Source: Victivallaceae bacterium
GTDB lineage: Bacteria; Verrucomicrobiota; Lentisphaeria; Victivallales; Victivallaceae
Reading direction: 5' to 3'
NCBI GenBank assembly: GCA_028717165.1
Contig: JAQUOK010000284.1
Coordinates: forward strand, 1-5,049
DNA: 5,049 nt
Every line of letters begins with the position of its first letter. Position 1 is the first letter of the stretch. The translations under genes and the position numbers were made by a program. Positions 1 to 5,049 of this stretch are shown piece by piece. Below the pieces are notes generated by a model that worked only from the letters and a program-made list of their open reading frames with translations, was not told the DNA's origin and did no database searches.

Positions 1-618
1 ATAGTCGCTACGGAAATGCTCTCGTCGATGACTGAAAATCCTTTGCCGACCCGCGCGGAAGCCGGCGACGTCGCCAACAGCATTCTGGACGGCGCCGACC
101 TCATTATGCTGTCGAACGAAACCGCCATGGGCAAATATCCGGTAAAAGCGGTCAGCGCCATGAGTGCCATTGCCGCTGAAGCCGAAAAAATGCTCGACAA
201 TGAAAAATTCCTGATCGATATGGTCTGCGATAAAAAACTGGAACTTAGCCGTGCCATGTGTTTGACCGCTTCGTTCCTGTCGCATGAGCTTAATGAAAAA
301 GCCGTTGCGGTTCTGACCAGCACCGGGCAGAGTGTGGCGATTCTGTCGAAATACCGTCCGGAAACGAAAATTTATGCGGCGACTTATTCCGAGACTGTTT
401 ATTACCGCATGGCCGCCTATAACCGGGTGGTGCCGCTACTGCTGGACGGGGAGCAGCCGGAAAATACTGAAGGTGCGCAGAAATCACTGGAATTGCTGAA
501 GGATTTGCTGCGCAAAAATAAAATAATAAGGAACGGCGAGGTGTTTATCTGCCTGACCGGACTCAAATCCGGGGACGGCAACTGGCGTGTCAATTCGCTG
601 CATACACTAATAATGTAG
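1..618 (+). CDS. pyk: Pyruvate kinase, C-terminal part (5' end outside window)
   Basis: Pyruvate kinase makes pyruvate and ATP from phosphoenolpyruvate and ADP, the last step of glycolysis, in the cytoplasm. The frame is open from the first base, so the gene begins upstream and the ATG at 16 is internal. About 205 residues are visible. The end of the catalytic barrel is clear: IVATEMLSSMTENPLPTRAE, then DVANSILDGADLIMLSNETA and GKYPVKAV, all close to the family consensus. The C-terminal allosteric domain follows, with TSTGQS at codons starting 316-331. This matches the Thr/Ser phosphate-binding loop that binds fructose-1,6-bisphosphate or other sugar phosphates in regulated pyruvate kinases, followed by SKYRP. 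The protein ends after a short tail (TAG at 616-618). The serine-glycine-glutamate of many relatives is Ser-Asn-Glu here, a position that varies in the family. Identification is secure. The effector is not decidable. Confidence 0.95.
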   Translation: MVATEMLSSMTENPLPTRAEAGDVANSILDGADLIMLSNETAMGKYPVKAVSAMSAIAAEAEKMLDNEKFLIDMVCDKKLELSRAMCLTASFLSHELNEKAVAVLTSTGQSVAILSKYRPETKIYAATYSETVYYRMAAYNRVVPLLLDGEQPENTEGAQKSLELLKDLLRKNKIIRNGEVFICLTGLKSGDGNWRVNSLHTLIM

Positions 619-637
619 CTTAAGCGTCCCGCTTGAG
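619..637 (+). other. Short hairpin after pyruvate kinase gene
   Basis: CTTAAGCG (619-626) and CGCTTGAG (630-637) can pair over 8 bp with one G-U pair and a TCC loop, one base after the pyruvate kinase stop codon. An A-run, not a T-run, follows it, so it does not fit a standard intrinsic terminator on the + strand. It may be a weak 3' end or processing structure. The rest of the 92-bp gap to the next gene shows no clear promoter. Confidence 0.35.
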
Positions 638-710
638 AAAAATAACACAACTTCCGGCTCAAGTCCGGGAACAGCAGATGTAAAATGAACAACAAATAAA
701 AGGGTCGGTA

Positions 711-1685
711 ATGGAAATCAATCTTCTTGACAATGGCGGTTTCGTTTTCGGGGTCGCTTCTTATGAGTATCATGACGGCGCTTACCGTTTTTTCCGGATG
801 ACGGATGGTCTGAATAATTTCTTCGGTGATAATGAGGGGGCTGTGATCCGGGCGCTGAACACTTCCGGAGTGAGGATCGGTTTTATTACGGACAGCGAAT
901 CCCTGGCGATGGAGGTTCTTTACGGCAAATTTTCGCGGCCGATATTCACTATCGACGTCATTGTAAACGGGGAACACAAAATGACTTTCAGCCCGGATAC
1001 GCATGTCGAAAAATTCAGTTTCAGTACCGAACTTCCGGGAACGGGGGAAAAGACCGTCGAGATATTTCTGCCCGTGATGGCGGAATGTGCGGTTAAAGGT
1101 ATTGTTCTTGATCCGGGTTCCAGGCTGGAAGCCATGCCTGAAAAGCCGGAGCGGATATTGTTCACGGGCGACTCGATAACGCAGGGAATGACGGTGACTA
1201 CTCCGGCCCTGACATATCCCGCACAGGCGGCTGCGGTTCTAAAAGCGGATTTCCATAATGTGGCGGTCGGCGGAGCAACCATGCAGCAGGAAATCGCCCC
1301 GCTTTTGCTGGAGCTGGAATGGCAAAAAGTTTTTATCGCATTTGGCGTCAATGATTTCAGTCAGGACCGTTTCCCGGATGTGTTCGGTGATGAGATCAGG
1401 GGAATGCTGAAGACTTTAAGTACTCGCGAAGCTGCCGAAATATTTTTAATTACCCCCATTCCCTGGGCGTTGCGCACCAATCCGAACAGCATCGGTTTGT
1501 TCCTTGAAGATTATCGGGAAGTATTGCGCGAAACAGCTAAGAGTTTCCCGAAAGTGAAAGTCATTGAAGGCGCAAAACTGGTGCCGGACGATCCGGAATA
1601 TTACGTGGACAACATTCATCCCAACGATCTGGGAGCTTCGGAATATGCCGATAACCTCCTGGCCGAACTTGGCGTTACCGACTAA
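711..1685 (+). CDS. SGNH/GDSL-family hydrolase (probable esterase)
   Basis: This is a 324-residue esterase/deacylase of the SGNH superfamily. All the family blocks are present: FTGDSITQG with nucleophile Ser155, VAVGGATM with oxyanion Gly188, FGVND with oxyanion Asn214, and DNIHPND with Asp300 and His303 completing the triad. About 140 residues precede the catalytic domain. They look like a beta-rich accessory domain, with a TSGVRIGFITDS stretch that resembles the N-terminal jelly-roll domains found in front of some carbohydrate-ester SGNH enzymes such as family CE2. No signal peptide or membrane segment is visible, so a cytoplasmic location is likely. The start is supported by AAAGGG at 699-704, 6 bases before ATG. 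The substrate cannot be read from sequence. Removal of acetyl groups from imported sugars or oligosaccharides is an inference from architecture. The TAA stop touches the palindromic element that follows. Confidence 0.9.
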   Translation: MEINLLDNGGFVFGVASYEYHDGAYRFFRMTDGLNNFFGDNEGAVIRALNTSGVRIGFITDSESLAMEVLYGKFSRPIFTIDVIVNGEHKMTFSPDTHVEKFSFSTELPGTGEKTVEIFLPVMAECAVKGIVLDPGSRLEAMPEKPERILFTGDSITQGMTVTTPALTYPAQAAAVLKADFHNVAVGGATMQQEIAPLLLELEWQKVFIAFGVNDFSQDRFPDVFGDEIRGMLKTLSTREAAEIFLITPIPWALRTNPNSIGLFLEDYREVLRETAKSFPKVKVIEGAKLVPDDPEYYVDNIHPNDLGASEYADNLLAELGVTD

Positions 1686-1702
1686 GAACTTATCAACTAA
1701 TA
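1686..1702 (+). repeat. Left terminal inverted repeat of palindromic element
   Basis: GAACTTATCAACTAATA is the reverse complement of 1831-1847 except at one position (A versus G at the third base). Outside it the similarity is only partial (CTAA versus the reverse complement of TAAG), so the exact end is uncertain by a few bases. Confidence 0.8.
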
Positions 1703-1716
1703 GAGGAAATGCTGTA

Positions 1717-1836
1717 ATGCAGTGCCGGATAGACAGGCGCGCAGTTGAAAAAAATTGGGGATACTGGAAGTATCTACGATTTTTTTCGACAAGTGAATGG
1801 TTGTCCGCCACAAATAAGAGCGTTTTCGGTTATTAG
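1717..1836 (+). CDS. Possible 39-residue ORF inside the palindromic element (doubtful)
   Basis: An ATG at 1717 is preceded by GAGGAA at 1703-1708, 8 bases upstream, a good ribosome-binding site. The frame runs 39 codons to TAG at 1834-1836 inside the right inverted repeat. The peptide is rich in Arg, Trp, Tyr and Phe and matches nothing I recognise. The opposite strand encodes a similar run: VEKN and FFST are shared. This is expected simply because the DNA is palindromic, and it weakens the case for a real protein. It is listed because the start signal is good. It is most likely incidental. Confidence 0.15.
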   Translation: MQCRIDRRAVEKNWGYWKYLRFFSTSEWLSATNKSVFGY

Positions 1837-1847
1837 TTGATAAGCTC
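1831..1847 (-). repeat. Right terminal inverted repeat of palindromic element
   Basis: TATTAGTTGATAAGCTC is the partner of the left repeat at 1686-1702, matching at 16 of 17 positions. It is followed by TAA, the same trinucleotide that precedes the left repeat. Confidence 0.8.
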
Positions 1848-1883
1848 TAAGCTTATATTTACCGTTCTTCCGGCGTGAAATCC

Positions 1884-1938
1884 CAAAAGTGATATATCAT
1901 TAGCTCTTTTTGTGGCATAATGATATATATCACTTTTG
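1884..1938. promoter_or_regulatory. Inverted-repeat operator candidate upstream of the regulator gene
   Basis: CAAAAGTGATATATCATTA at 1884-1902 is repeated in inverted orientation at 1918-1938, where the arm has one extra AT step and is otherwise identical. The arms are separated by 15 bases. Each arm holds its own perfect palindrome, TGATATATCA (1890-1899) and TGATATATATCA (1921-1932), a form typical of binding sites for dimeric repressors. The AGTGATATA core recurs at 2010-2018 by the promoter. The likely ligand is the GntR/LacI-type protein encoded just downstream. The pair could also form a long AT-rich stem in RNA, but no T-run follows directly, so a terminator is less likely. Confidence 0.55.
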
Positions 1939-1976
1939 AATATTGCTATTTTTTTGTTATTTGTTGTTTAAAGGTC

Positions 1977-2004
1977 TTGACAAAGCACAAAAACACACTA
2001 TAAT
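1977..2004 (+). promoter_or_regulatory. Sigma70-type promoter for the regulator gene
   Basis: TTGACA at 1977-1982 and TATAAT at 1999-2004 are exact consensus hexamers separated by 16 bp. A T-rich stretch lies just upstream (about 1946-1969) and could act as an UP element. Transcription would begin near 2011, giving a leader of about 20 bases with no recognisable Shine-Dalgarno. Such a strong core next to operator-like repeats suggests a promoter meant to be held down by a repressor. Confidence 0.75.
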
Positions 2005-2009
2005 TATAC

Positions 2010-2018
2010 TATATCACT
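2010..2018 (-). promoter_or_regulatory. Third AGTGATATA operator motif at the transcription start
   Basis: TATATCACT here is the reverse complement of the AGTGATATA core in the upstream inverted repeat and has the same orientation as the copy at 1926-1934. The two are 84 bp apart, close to eight helical turns. Its position, just after the -10 box and over the predicted start, would let a bound protein block initiation, consistent with autoregulation. Binding is inferred. Confidence 0.45.
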
Positions 2019-2030
2019 TGGCAATTAAAT

Positions 2031-3143
2031 ATGAAAAAGAACATGATATTTGATAATTTACAGACATTGGAATTCACTGATAAGAAACGGCCTAAATATG
2101 CGCAGCTGGCTGATCAGGTGAAATACTGGATCAATCGCAAGCAGATTCCGCCGGGTACTAAACTGCCGGGTAATCGCGAACTGGCGAAATTCTTCGATGT
2201 CGCTCCCGTAACCATAAATCGTTCGCTTCAGGAATTGACCAGCAAGGGAATACTCAGGCGCAAAGTCGGTTCCGGCACCTATATTGCCGCCAGGGATAAA
2301 AAAGCCAATAAACTCATGCGGATCGGAATATTATGTCATATCCTTATCAATCAGGAGGATTATTACAGTTCGACGGTATTAAATGTACTCCATTACTTTT
2401 GGCGGAACTATAAAAGCGATCTCATTACTTTAATGAAGAGCAATAAAAGTTGTCGCGAATTAATAGAAGAGTATGCTTTTGACGGTATTGTGGTACTTTA
2501 TCCCCAGAATGAATTCGAGCCGGAAATGCTCGCGCTGCGGAACGAAAATTATCCGGTGGTCAGTATCGGGACGAAATTTCCCGCCCTTGCCGGGTACTCT
2601 TTCGGTACCAATCACACGCAGACGGCACACGAGGCGGTTAATTTTCTGGCTAAGAACGGTCATCGAAATATCGGATTTATTTCTCCGGATGTTCCGGGTA
2701 TTGCACTGCAGCAGCGGCTGGCCGGATATCAGGAAGGCATGTGGGTAAACCGGCTTCCCATTAATCCCGAATGGATAATTAAATCCCACTTGACGTTTGA
2801 CGCGTTTTCAGAGAAAAAACTGAAAAATATCCTGGATCCGTTATGCCCGGTAAGCGCATTTTTAATGGCATCACATATGCAGATAGTTTCATTTTACAGT
2901 CTGGTGAGCAAATTGGGTTACAAAATTCCCGACGATATATCATTGGTCGCTTTCGATGATCCTCCTTACGCCAGCCAGCTTAATCCGCCGCTGACGGTAT
3001 ATGCTCAGCCGATAGAACAATTCACCAGAAAAGCGGCTGAATCGCTGTATCTGCAAATTACCGGCGGCAATTTCAGCGCGAATGAGGAATGTAAACCGTT
3101 TTTGATTGAACGGGAATCAGTTATGGATATTTCCGGAAAATAA
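2031..3143 (+). CDS. GntR-family transcriptional regulator with LacI-type sugar-sensor domain
   Basis: This is a 370-residue DNA-binding regulator of AraR-like architecture. Residues about 21-85 form a GntR winged helix: YAQLADQVKYWI, then LPGNRELAKFF, VAPVTINRSLQELTSKGIL and GSGTYI. From about residue 95 to the end is a LacI/periplasmic-binding-protein-like effector domain, with DGIVVL, PVVSIG, FLAKNGHRNIGFI, RLAGYQEGM, GYKIPDDISLVAFDD and LNPPLTVYAQPIEQ. Such proteins bind DNA as dimers and release or gain affinity on binding a sugar or sugar derivative. Here the ligand is unknown. The ATG at 2031 is chosen because it keeps the full winged helix and lies about 20 bases after the predicted transcription start. 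No Shine-Dalgarno is visible, and ATG at 2043 is an alternative. It probably controls itself and the prepilin-like gene 30 bp downstream through the AGTGATATA sites. Confidence 0.93.
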   Translation: MKKNMIFDNLQTLEFTDKKRPKYAQLADQVKYWINRKQIPPGTKLPGNRELAKFFDVAPVTINRSLQELTSKGILRRKVGSGTYIAARDKKANKLMRIGILCHILINQEDYYSSTVLNVLHYFWRNYKSDLITLMKSNKSCRELIEEYAFDGIVVLYPQNEFEPEMLALRNENYPVVSIGTKFPALAGYSFGTNHTQTAHEAVNFLAKNGHRNIGFISPDVPGIALQQRLAGYQEGMWVNRLPINPEWIIKSHLTFDAFSEKKLKNILDPLCPVSAFLMASHMQIVSFYSLVSKLGYKIPDDISLVAFDDPPYASQLNPPLTVYAQPIEQFTRKAAESLYLQITGGNFSANEECKPFLIERESVMDISGK

Positions 3144-3160
3144 ATCAATAATTAACTTAT

Positions 3161-3166
3161 GGAGGA
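3161..3166 (+). promoter_or_regulatory. Ribosome-binding site that sets the prepilin start
   Basis: GGAGGA lies 7 bases before the ATG at 3174. A longer in-frame reading from the ATG at 3159 would put this strong site inside the coding sequence and has no site of its own, so 3174 is the better start. Confidence 0.8.
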
Positions 3167-3173
3167 TAAAAAA

Positions 3174-3800
3174 ATGAAAATCAAAAGAAATTACAGGTTT
3201 CCGGTTGCCACTGTCTTTACCCTTATCGAACTCCTTGTTGTGATAGCTATCATAGCAATTCTTGCCAGCATGCTGCTTCCCGCGTTGGGGAAAGCCCGTG
3301 AACAGGCCAAAAAAACTCAATGCATGAATAATCTTAAGCAATTGGGTATTGGAACTATCCACTATACGGCCGATTGGGACGGCTATCTTATATATACTTC
3401 CGCTGATAGTTTACATAAAAGGTGGCCGGATTTTTTGTACGATAACGATTATATTAAACAATTGGAAGTATTTTATTGCCCGAGCCTGATGCCGATAGCA
3501 TGGTCTTACAGAACTTATGGTTATATGCGGACTTTTAACTGGCCTGCGGGCGGAATTCCGGTAAAACTTACCAATCAGAAAAATGTTTCAGCAATTATTA
3601 CTTTTGGAGATACGATCAGGAATTATTCACAGACGGTCAACAGGCTCCAGACTTTCGAATTGAATAATAAATATAAAGATCCGTGGGCCATGGTTCATGT
3701 CCGGCATTCCCGGACGGCAAATGTACTCTTTCTTGACGGCCATGGGGTTTCCCTGAGTGCAAGCCGCCTGGCGGAATATAATTTCCGGGGCGTCGAATAG
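3174..3800 (+). CDS. Prepilin-like protein with type IV pilin N-terminus and H-x9-DG motif
   Basis: This 208-residue protein is made with a short basic leader (KIKRNYR), then FTLIELLVVIAIIAILASMLLPAL, the processing site and hydrophobic helix of type IV pilins and type II secretion pseudopilins. Phe15 would be +1 and Glu19 the conserved +5 glutamate. The rest, with KAREQAKKTQCMNNLKQLGIG and a C-terminal H-x9-DG (His178, Asp188-Gly189), is typical of the large DUF1559-like/H-x9-DG family of Planctomycetota, Verrucomicrobiota and Lentisphaerota. The residue before the predicted cut is Val14, not the usual Gly, so processing by a standard prepilin peptidase is uncertain. The protein should be anchored in the inner membrane with its body outside. 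No pilus assembly genes are nearby, and it is likely cotranscribed with the regulator. Its role is unknown. A part in surface carbohydrate capture is a guess from context. Confidence 0.88.
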   Translation: MKIKRNYRFPVATVFTLIELLVVIAIIAILASMLLPALGKAREQAKKTQCMNNLKQLGIGTIHYTADWDGYLIYTSADSLHKRWPDFLYDNDYIKQLEVFYCPSLMPIAWSYRTYGYMRTFNWPAGGIPVKLTNQKNVSAIITFGDTIRNYSQTVNRLQTFELNNKYKDPWAMVHVRHSRTANVLFLDGHGVSLSASRLAEYNFRGVE

Positions 3801-4122
3801 TAGTCGGGAGTATTTCATTAGCTCAAGCCCAAGGTTAGAACCTATAAGCATTTTGCCTGGAAAAATTGCGTCTAAGGAAGAAAAACGAATTAAAACAGGC
3901 GAAAGAGAAAGTTCATTAAGTTCCCCATTCAACTGAAAAGTGGTAAAACCATCGGCGGGATGCCATGGCGGAAATAAAAGCAAATGCGATCAATTTCCGG
4001 GGCGAACAACATCAGATCGGGTTTCGGGAATTTTTTTCTTCGGAATCAGAAAATTCATTTAACTGTTTACGATAACAGACATCGGCGATGCCGAATAACA
4101 GAAAAGGAAAGACAGGTAAAAT
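3801..4122. other. 322-bp intergenic region without a convincing gene
   Basis: No ORF here has both a plausible start signal and family resemblance. Small structures are TTTTGCCTG (3851-3859), which can pair with CAGGCGAAA (3896-3904) across a 36-base loop, and TCGGC-GAT-GCCGA (4082-4094), a 5-bp hairpin about 30 bases before the next start codon. No hairpin followed by a T-run closes the prepilin gene, and no good -35/-10 pair is seen, so read-through into the DUF5107 gene is possible. The AGTGATATA motif does not recur here. Confidence 0.5.
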
Positions 4123-5049
4123 ATGACGACAAAGCTTTACATTGAAAACTGGAACATGTCCATTGCGGATATTGGGCCTTGCTCTCCTCTGCCCGACCTC
4201 GTGGAGAAGGCCGATCCCCATGTTAACATTGGAGCTGATACAGAAATACCGGACGAAATACGCAGAAACATGGGATACGGCCGAATAGCCGGAATGCTTC
4301 CCTATGCCTCTCAGAATGGATATTCCCGCGAAAGGTATCCGGGTGCTTTGAAAATGGCGGTTTTGGAGAGCGAATATCTGCGCGCCGTATTCGCGATGGA
4401 GTTGGGGGGCCGCCTGTGGTCCCTTTACGACAAGACGGCGGGGCGCGAACTGCTGCACCGAAATTCAGTATTCCAGCCTGCAAACCTTGCAATACGCAAC
4501 GCCTGGTTCTGCGGCGGCGTGGAATGGAATATCGGAGCTATAGGACACTGCCCATTCACCTGTTCGCCGATGTTCTTTTCCAGGGTCGCGGGAAAGGATG
4601 GCGCGCCGGTGTTGCGAATTTACGAGTGGGAACGGATCCGGCAGGTTGCATTTCAGATCGACGCCTGGCTTGACGAGAACGCGCCGCTGCTCTATATACG
4701 GGTCCGGTTGTTTAATTCCCATGACTATCACGTTCCTATGTATTGGTGGTCGAACATCGCCGTGCCGGAGCTTCCGGGAACGCGAGTCATAGTCCCTGCC
4801 GGTTCCGCATACAGCTTCGCTTATACAGGAAACCTGAGACAAGGCGGAGTGCCGTGTTGTGACGGGACGGATTTCTCATATCCTGAAAACAACATGCAAT
4901 CTGCGGATTTCTTCTTTAACATGGCAAATGGTGAGAGACCGTGGATTGCGGCTTGCGGTCGTGATGGTTATGGGCTGGTTCAGACATCCACCTCCCTGCT
5001 TAGAGGGCGCAAGCTATTCGTATGGGGAATGGGCAGAGGAGGAAGGAAA
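4123..5049 (+). CDS. DUF5107-domain protein, N-terminal part (runs off window end)
   Basis: The frame is open from ATG 4123 to the last base, 309 codons without a stop, so the 3' end lies outside. The start is supported by AGG at 4114-4116, 6 bases upstream, and by GGAAAG further up. The sequence fits the DUF5107 domain: LGGRLWSLYDKTAGRELLHRN (residues 94-114), then QPANLAIRNAWFCGGVEWNIGAIGH (118-142), and near the end KLFVWGMGRGG. The GGRLWSLYDK and GGVEWN segments resemble the beta-sandwich of aldose-1-epimerase/galactose mutarotase-like carbohydrate proteins. Full-length relatives are usually much longer and often carry TPR repeats after this domain. No signal peptide is visible. Function is not established: a sugar-binding or sugar-modifying role is inferred from fold resemblance and from the sugar-type regulator upstream. 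Its promoter is not obvious. Confidence 0.85.
   Translation, partial: MTTKLYIENWNMSIADIGPCSPLPDLVEKADPHVNIGADTEIPDEIRRNMGYGRIAGMLPYASQNGYSRERYPGALKMAVLESEYLRAVFAMELGGRLWSLYDKTAGRELLHRNSVFQPANLAIRNAWFCGGVEWNIGAIGHCPFTCSPMFFSRVAGKDGAPVLRIYEWERIRQVAFQIDAWLDENAPLLYIRVRLFNSHDYHVPMYWWSNIAVPELPGTRVIVPAGSAYSFAYTGNLRQGGVPCCDGTDFSYPENNMQSADFFFNMANGERPWIAACGRDGYGLVQTSTSLLRGRKLFVWGMGRGGRK

Larger units (their letters stand above)
1686..1847. mobile_element. 162-bp full-length palindromic element, MITE-like
   Basis: The ends are 17-bp inverted repeats: GAACTTATCAACTAATA at 1686-1702 and TATTAGTTGATAAGCTC at 1831-1847, matching at 16 of 17 positions. The exact middle is a hairpin, GATACT (1760-1765), loop GGA, AGTATC (1769-1774). 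Between ends and centre the arms keep pairing: GAAAAAAAT at 1747-1755 with ATTTTTTTC at 1779-1787, and most of 1722-1735 with 1798-1811. The whole segment therefore folds as one long imperfect hairpin. TAA lies directly on both sides (1683-1685 and 1848-1850), which would fit a 3-bp target duplication. The left TAA is the stop codon of the esterase gene, so insertion there would leave that protein intact. No transposase is present. A non-mobile structured 3' end or terminator is the main alternative. The palindrome is seen directly, mobility is inferred. Confidence 0.7.

Noticed and set aside
619..637. Hairpin after the pyruvate kinase gene as an intrinsic terminator
   Set aside because: It is followed by an A-run, not a T-run, so it does not fit the standard + strand terminator. 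It is kept only as a hairpin.
417..1004. 195-codon frame on the - strand
   Set aside because: It lies antisense to the pyruvate kinase and esterase genes, both well supported, and its translation resembles no family.
1564..1836. 90-codon + frame overlapping the esterase end and the palindromic element
   Set aside because: Its first half is the esterase gene read out of frame. Only the part from 1717 has its own start signal, and that is doubtful too.
1884..1938. Inverted repeat read as a transcription terminator
   Set aside because: The stem is AT-rich, the loop is 15 bases and no T-run follows directly. The third motif copy at the promoter favours an operator.
3159..3173. Earlier ATG at 3159 as start of the prepilin-like gene
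   Set aside because: It would bury the GGAGGA ribosome-binding site inside the gene and has none of its own.
1897..3824. Shared 10-mer TCATTAGCTC at 1897-1906 and 3815-3824
   Set aside because: Several 10-base matches are expected by chance in 5 kb and the flanks do not match.
3965..4075. 36-codon frame beginning ATGGCGGAAATA in the intergenic gap
   Set aside because: It has no ribosome-binding site, no recognisable similarity, and is too short to support alone.
4012..4492. Two long - strand frames of 148 and 89 codons
   Set aside because: Both are shadows of the DUF5107 coding frame, which is open to the window end and has recognisable family motifs.
1..5049. CRISPR arrays, tRNA or rRNA genes
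   Set aside because: No regularly spaced direct repeats, no tRNA-like cloverleaf and no ribosomal RNA sequence were seen.

Overview
The window looks like a stretch of a Lentisphaerota-type (Victivallis-like) chromosome. The best clue is the gene at 3174-3800. It encodes a stand-alone prepilin-like protein with an FTLIELLVV N-terminus and an H-x9-DG C-terminal motif, a family strongly expanded in the Planctomycetota/Verrucomicrobiota/Lentisphaerota group. Here it sits directly behind a GntR-headed, LacI-type sugar regulator and ahead of a DUF5107 protein. The taxonomic call is an inference from family distribution and gene style, not from a marker gene. All recognisable genes are on the + strand.

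Layout: 1-618 is the 3' end of a pyruvate kinase gene (glycolysis). 711-1685 is a complete SGNH/GDSL esterase with all four catalytic blocks. Immediately after its TAA stop, 1686-1847 is a 162-bp element that is an imperfect palindrome over its whole length. It has 17-bp terminal inverted repeats (16/17 identical) and is flanked by TAA on both sides, which looks like a MITE. 1848-2030 is a regulatory region. It holds three copies of an AGTGATATA motif, two of them as arms of an inverted repeat and the third over the predicted transcription start, and a consensus sigma70-type promoter (TTGACA, 16 bp, TATAAT) for the regulator gene.

2031-3143 encodes the GntR/LacI-type regulator, followed 30 bp later by the prepilin-like gene with a strong Shine-Dalgarno. 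3801-4122 is a 322-bp gap with no convincing gene or terminator. From 4123 an open frame runs off the window end and encodes the N-terminal 309 residues of a DUF5107 protein, a fold resembling sugar mutarotases.

A plausible reading is that 1860-5049 is the start of a sugar-responsive locus: an autoregulated sensor, a cell-surface prepilin-like protein and a carbohydrate-related DUF5107 protein. The esterase and pyruvate kinase upstream belong to a separate unit, divided from it by the palindromic element. The most notable non-coding signals are the 162-bp palindrome and the triplicated operator-like motif.
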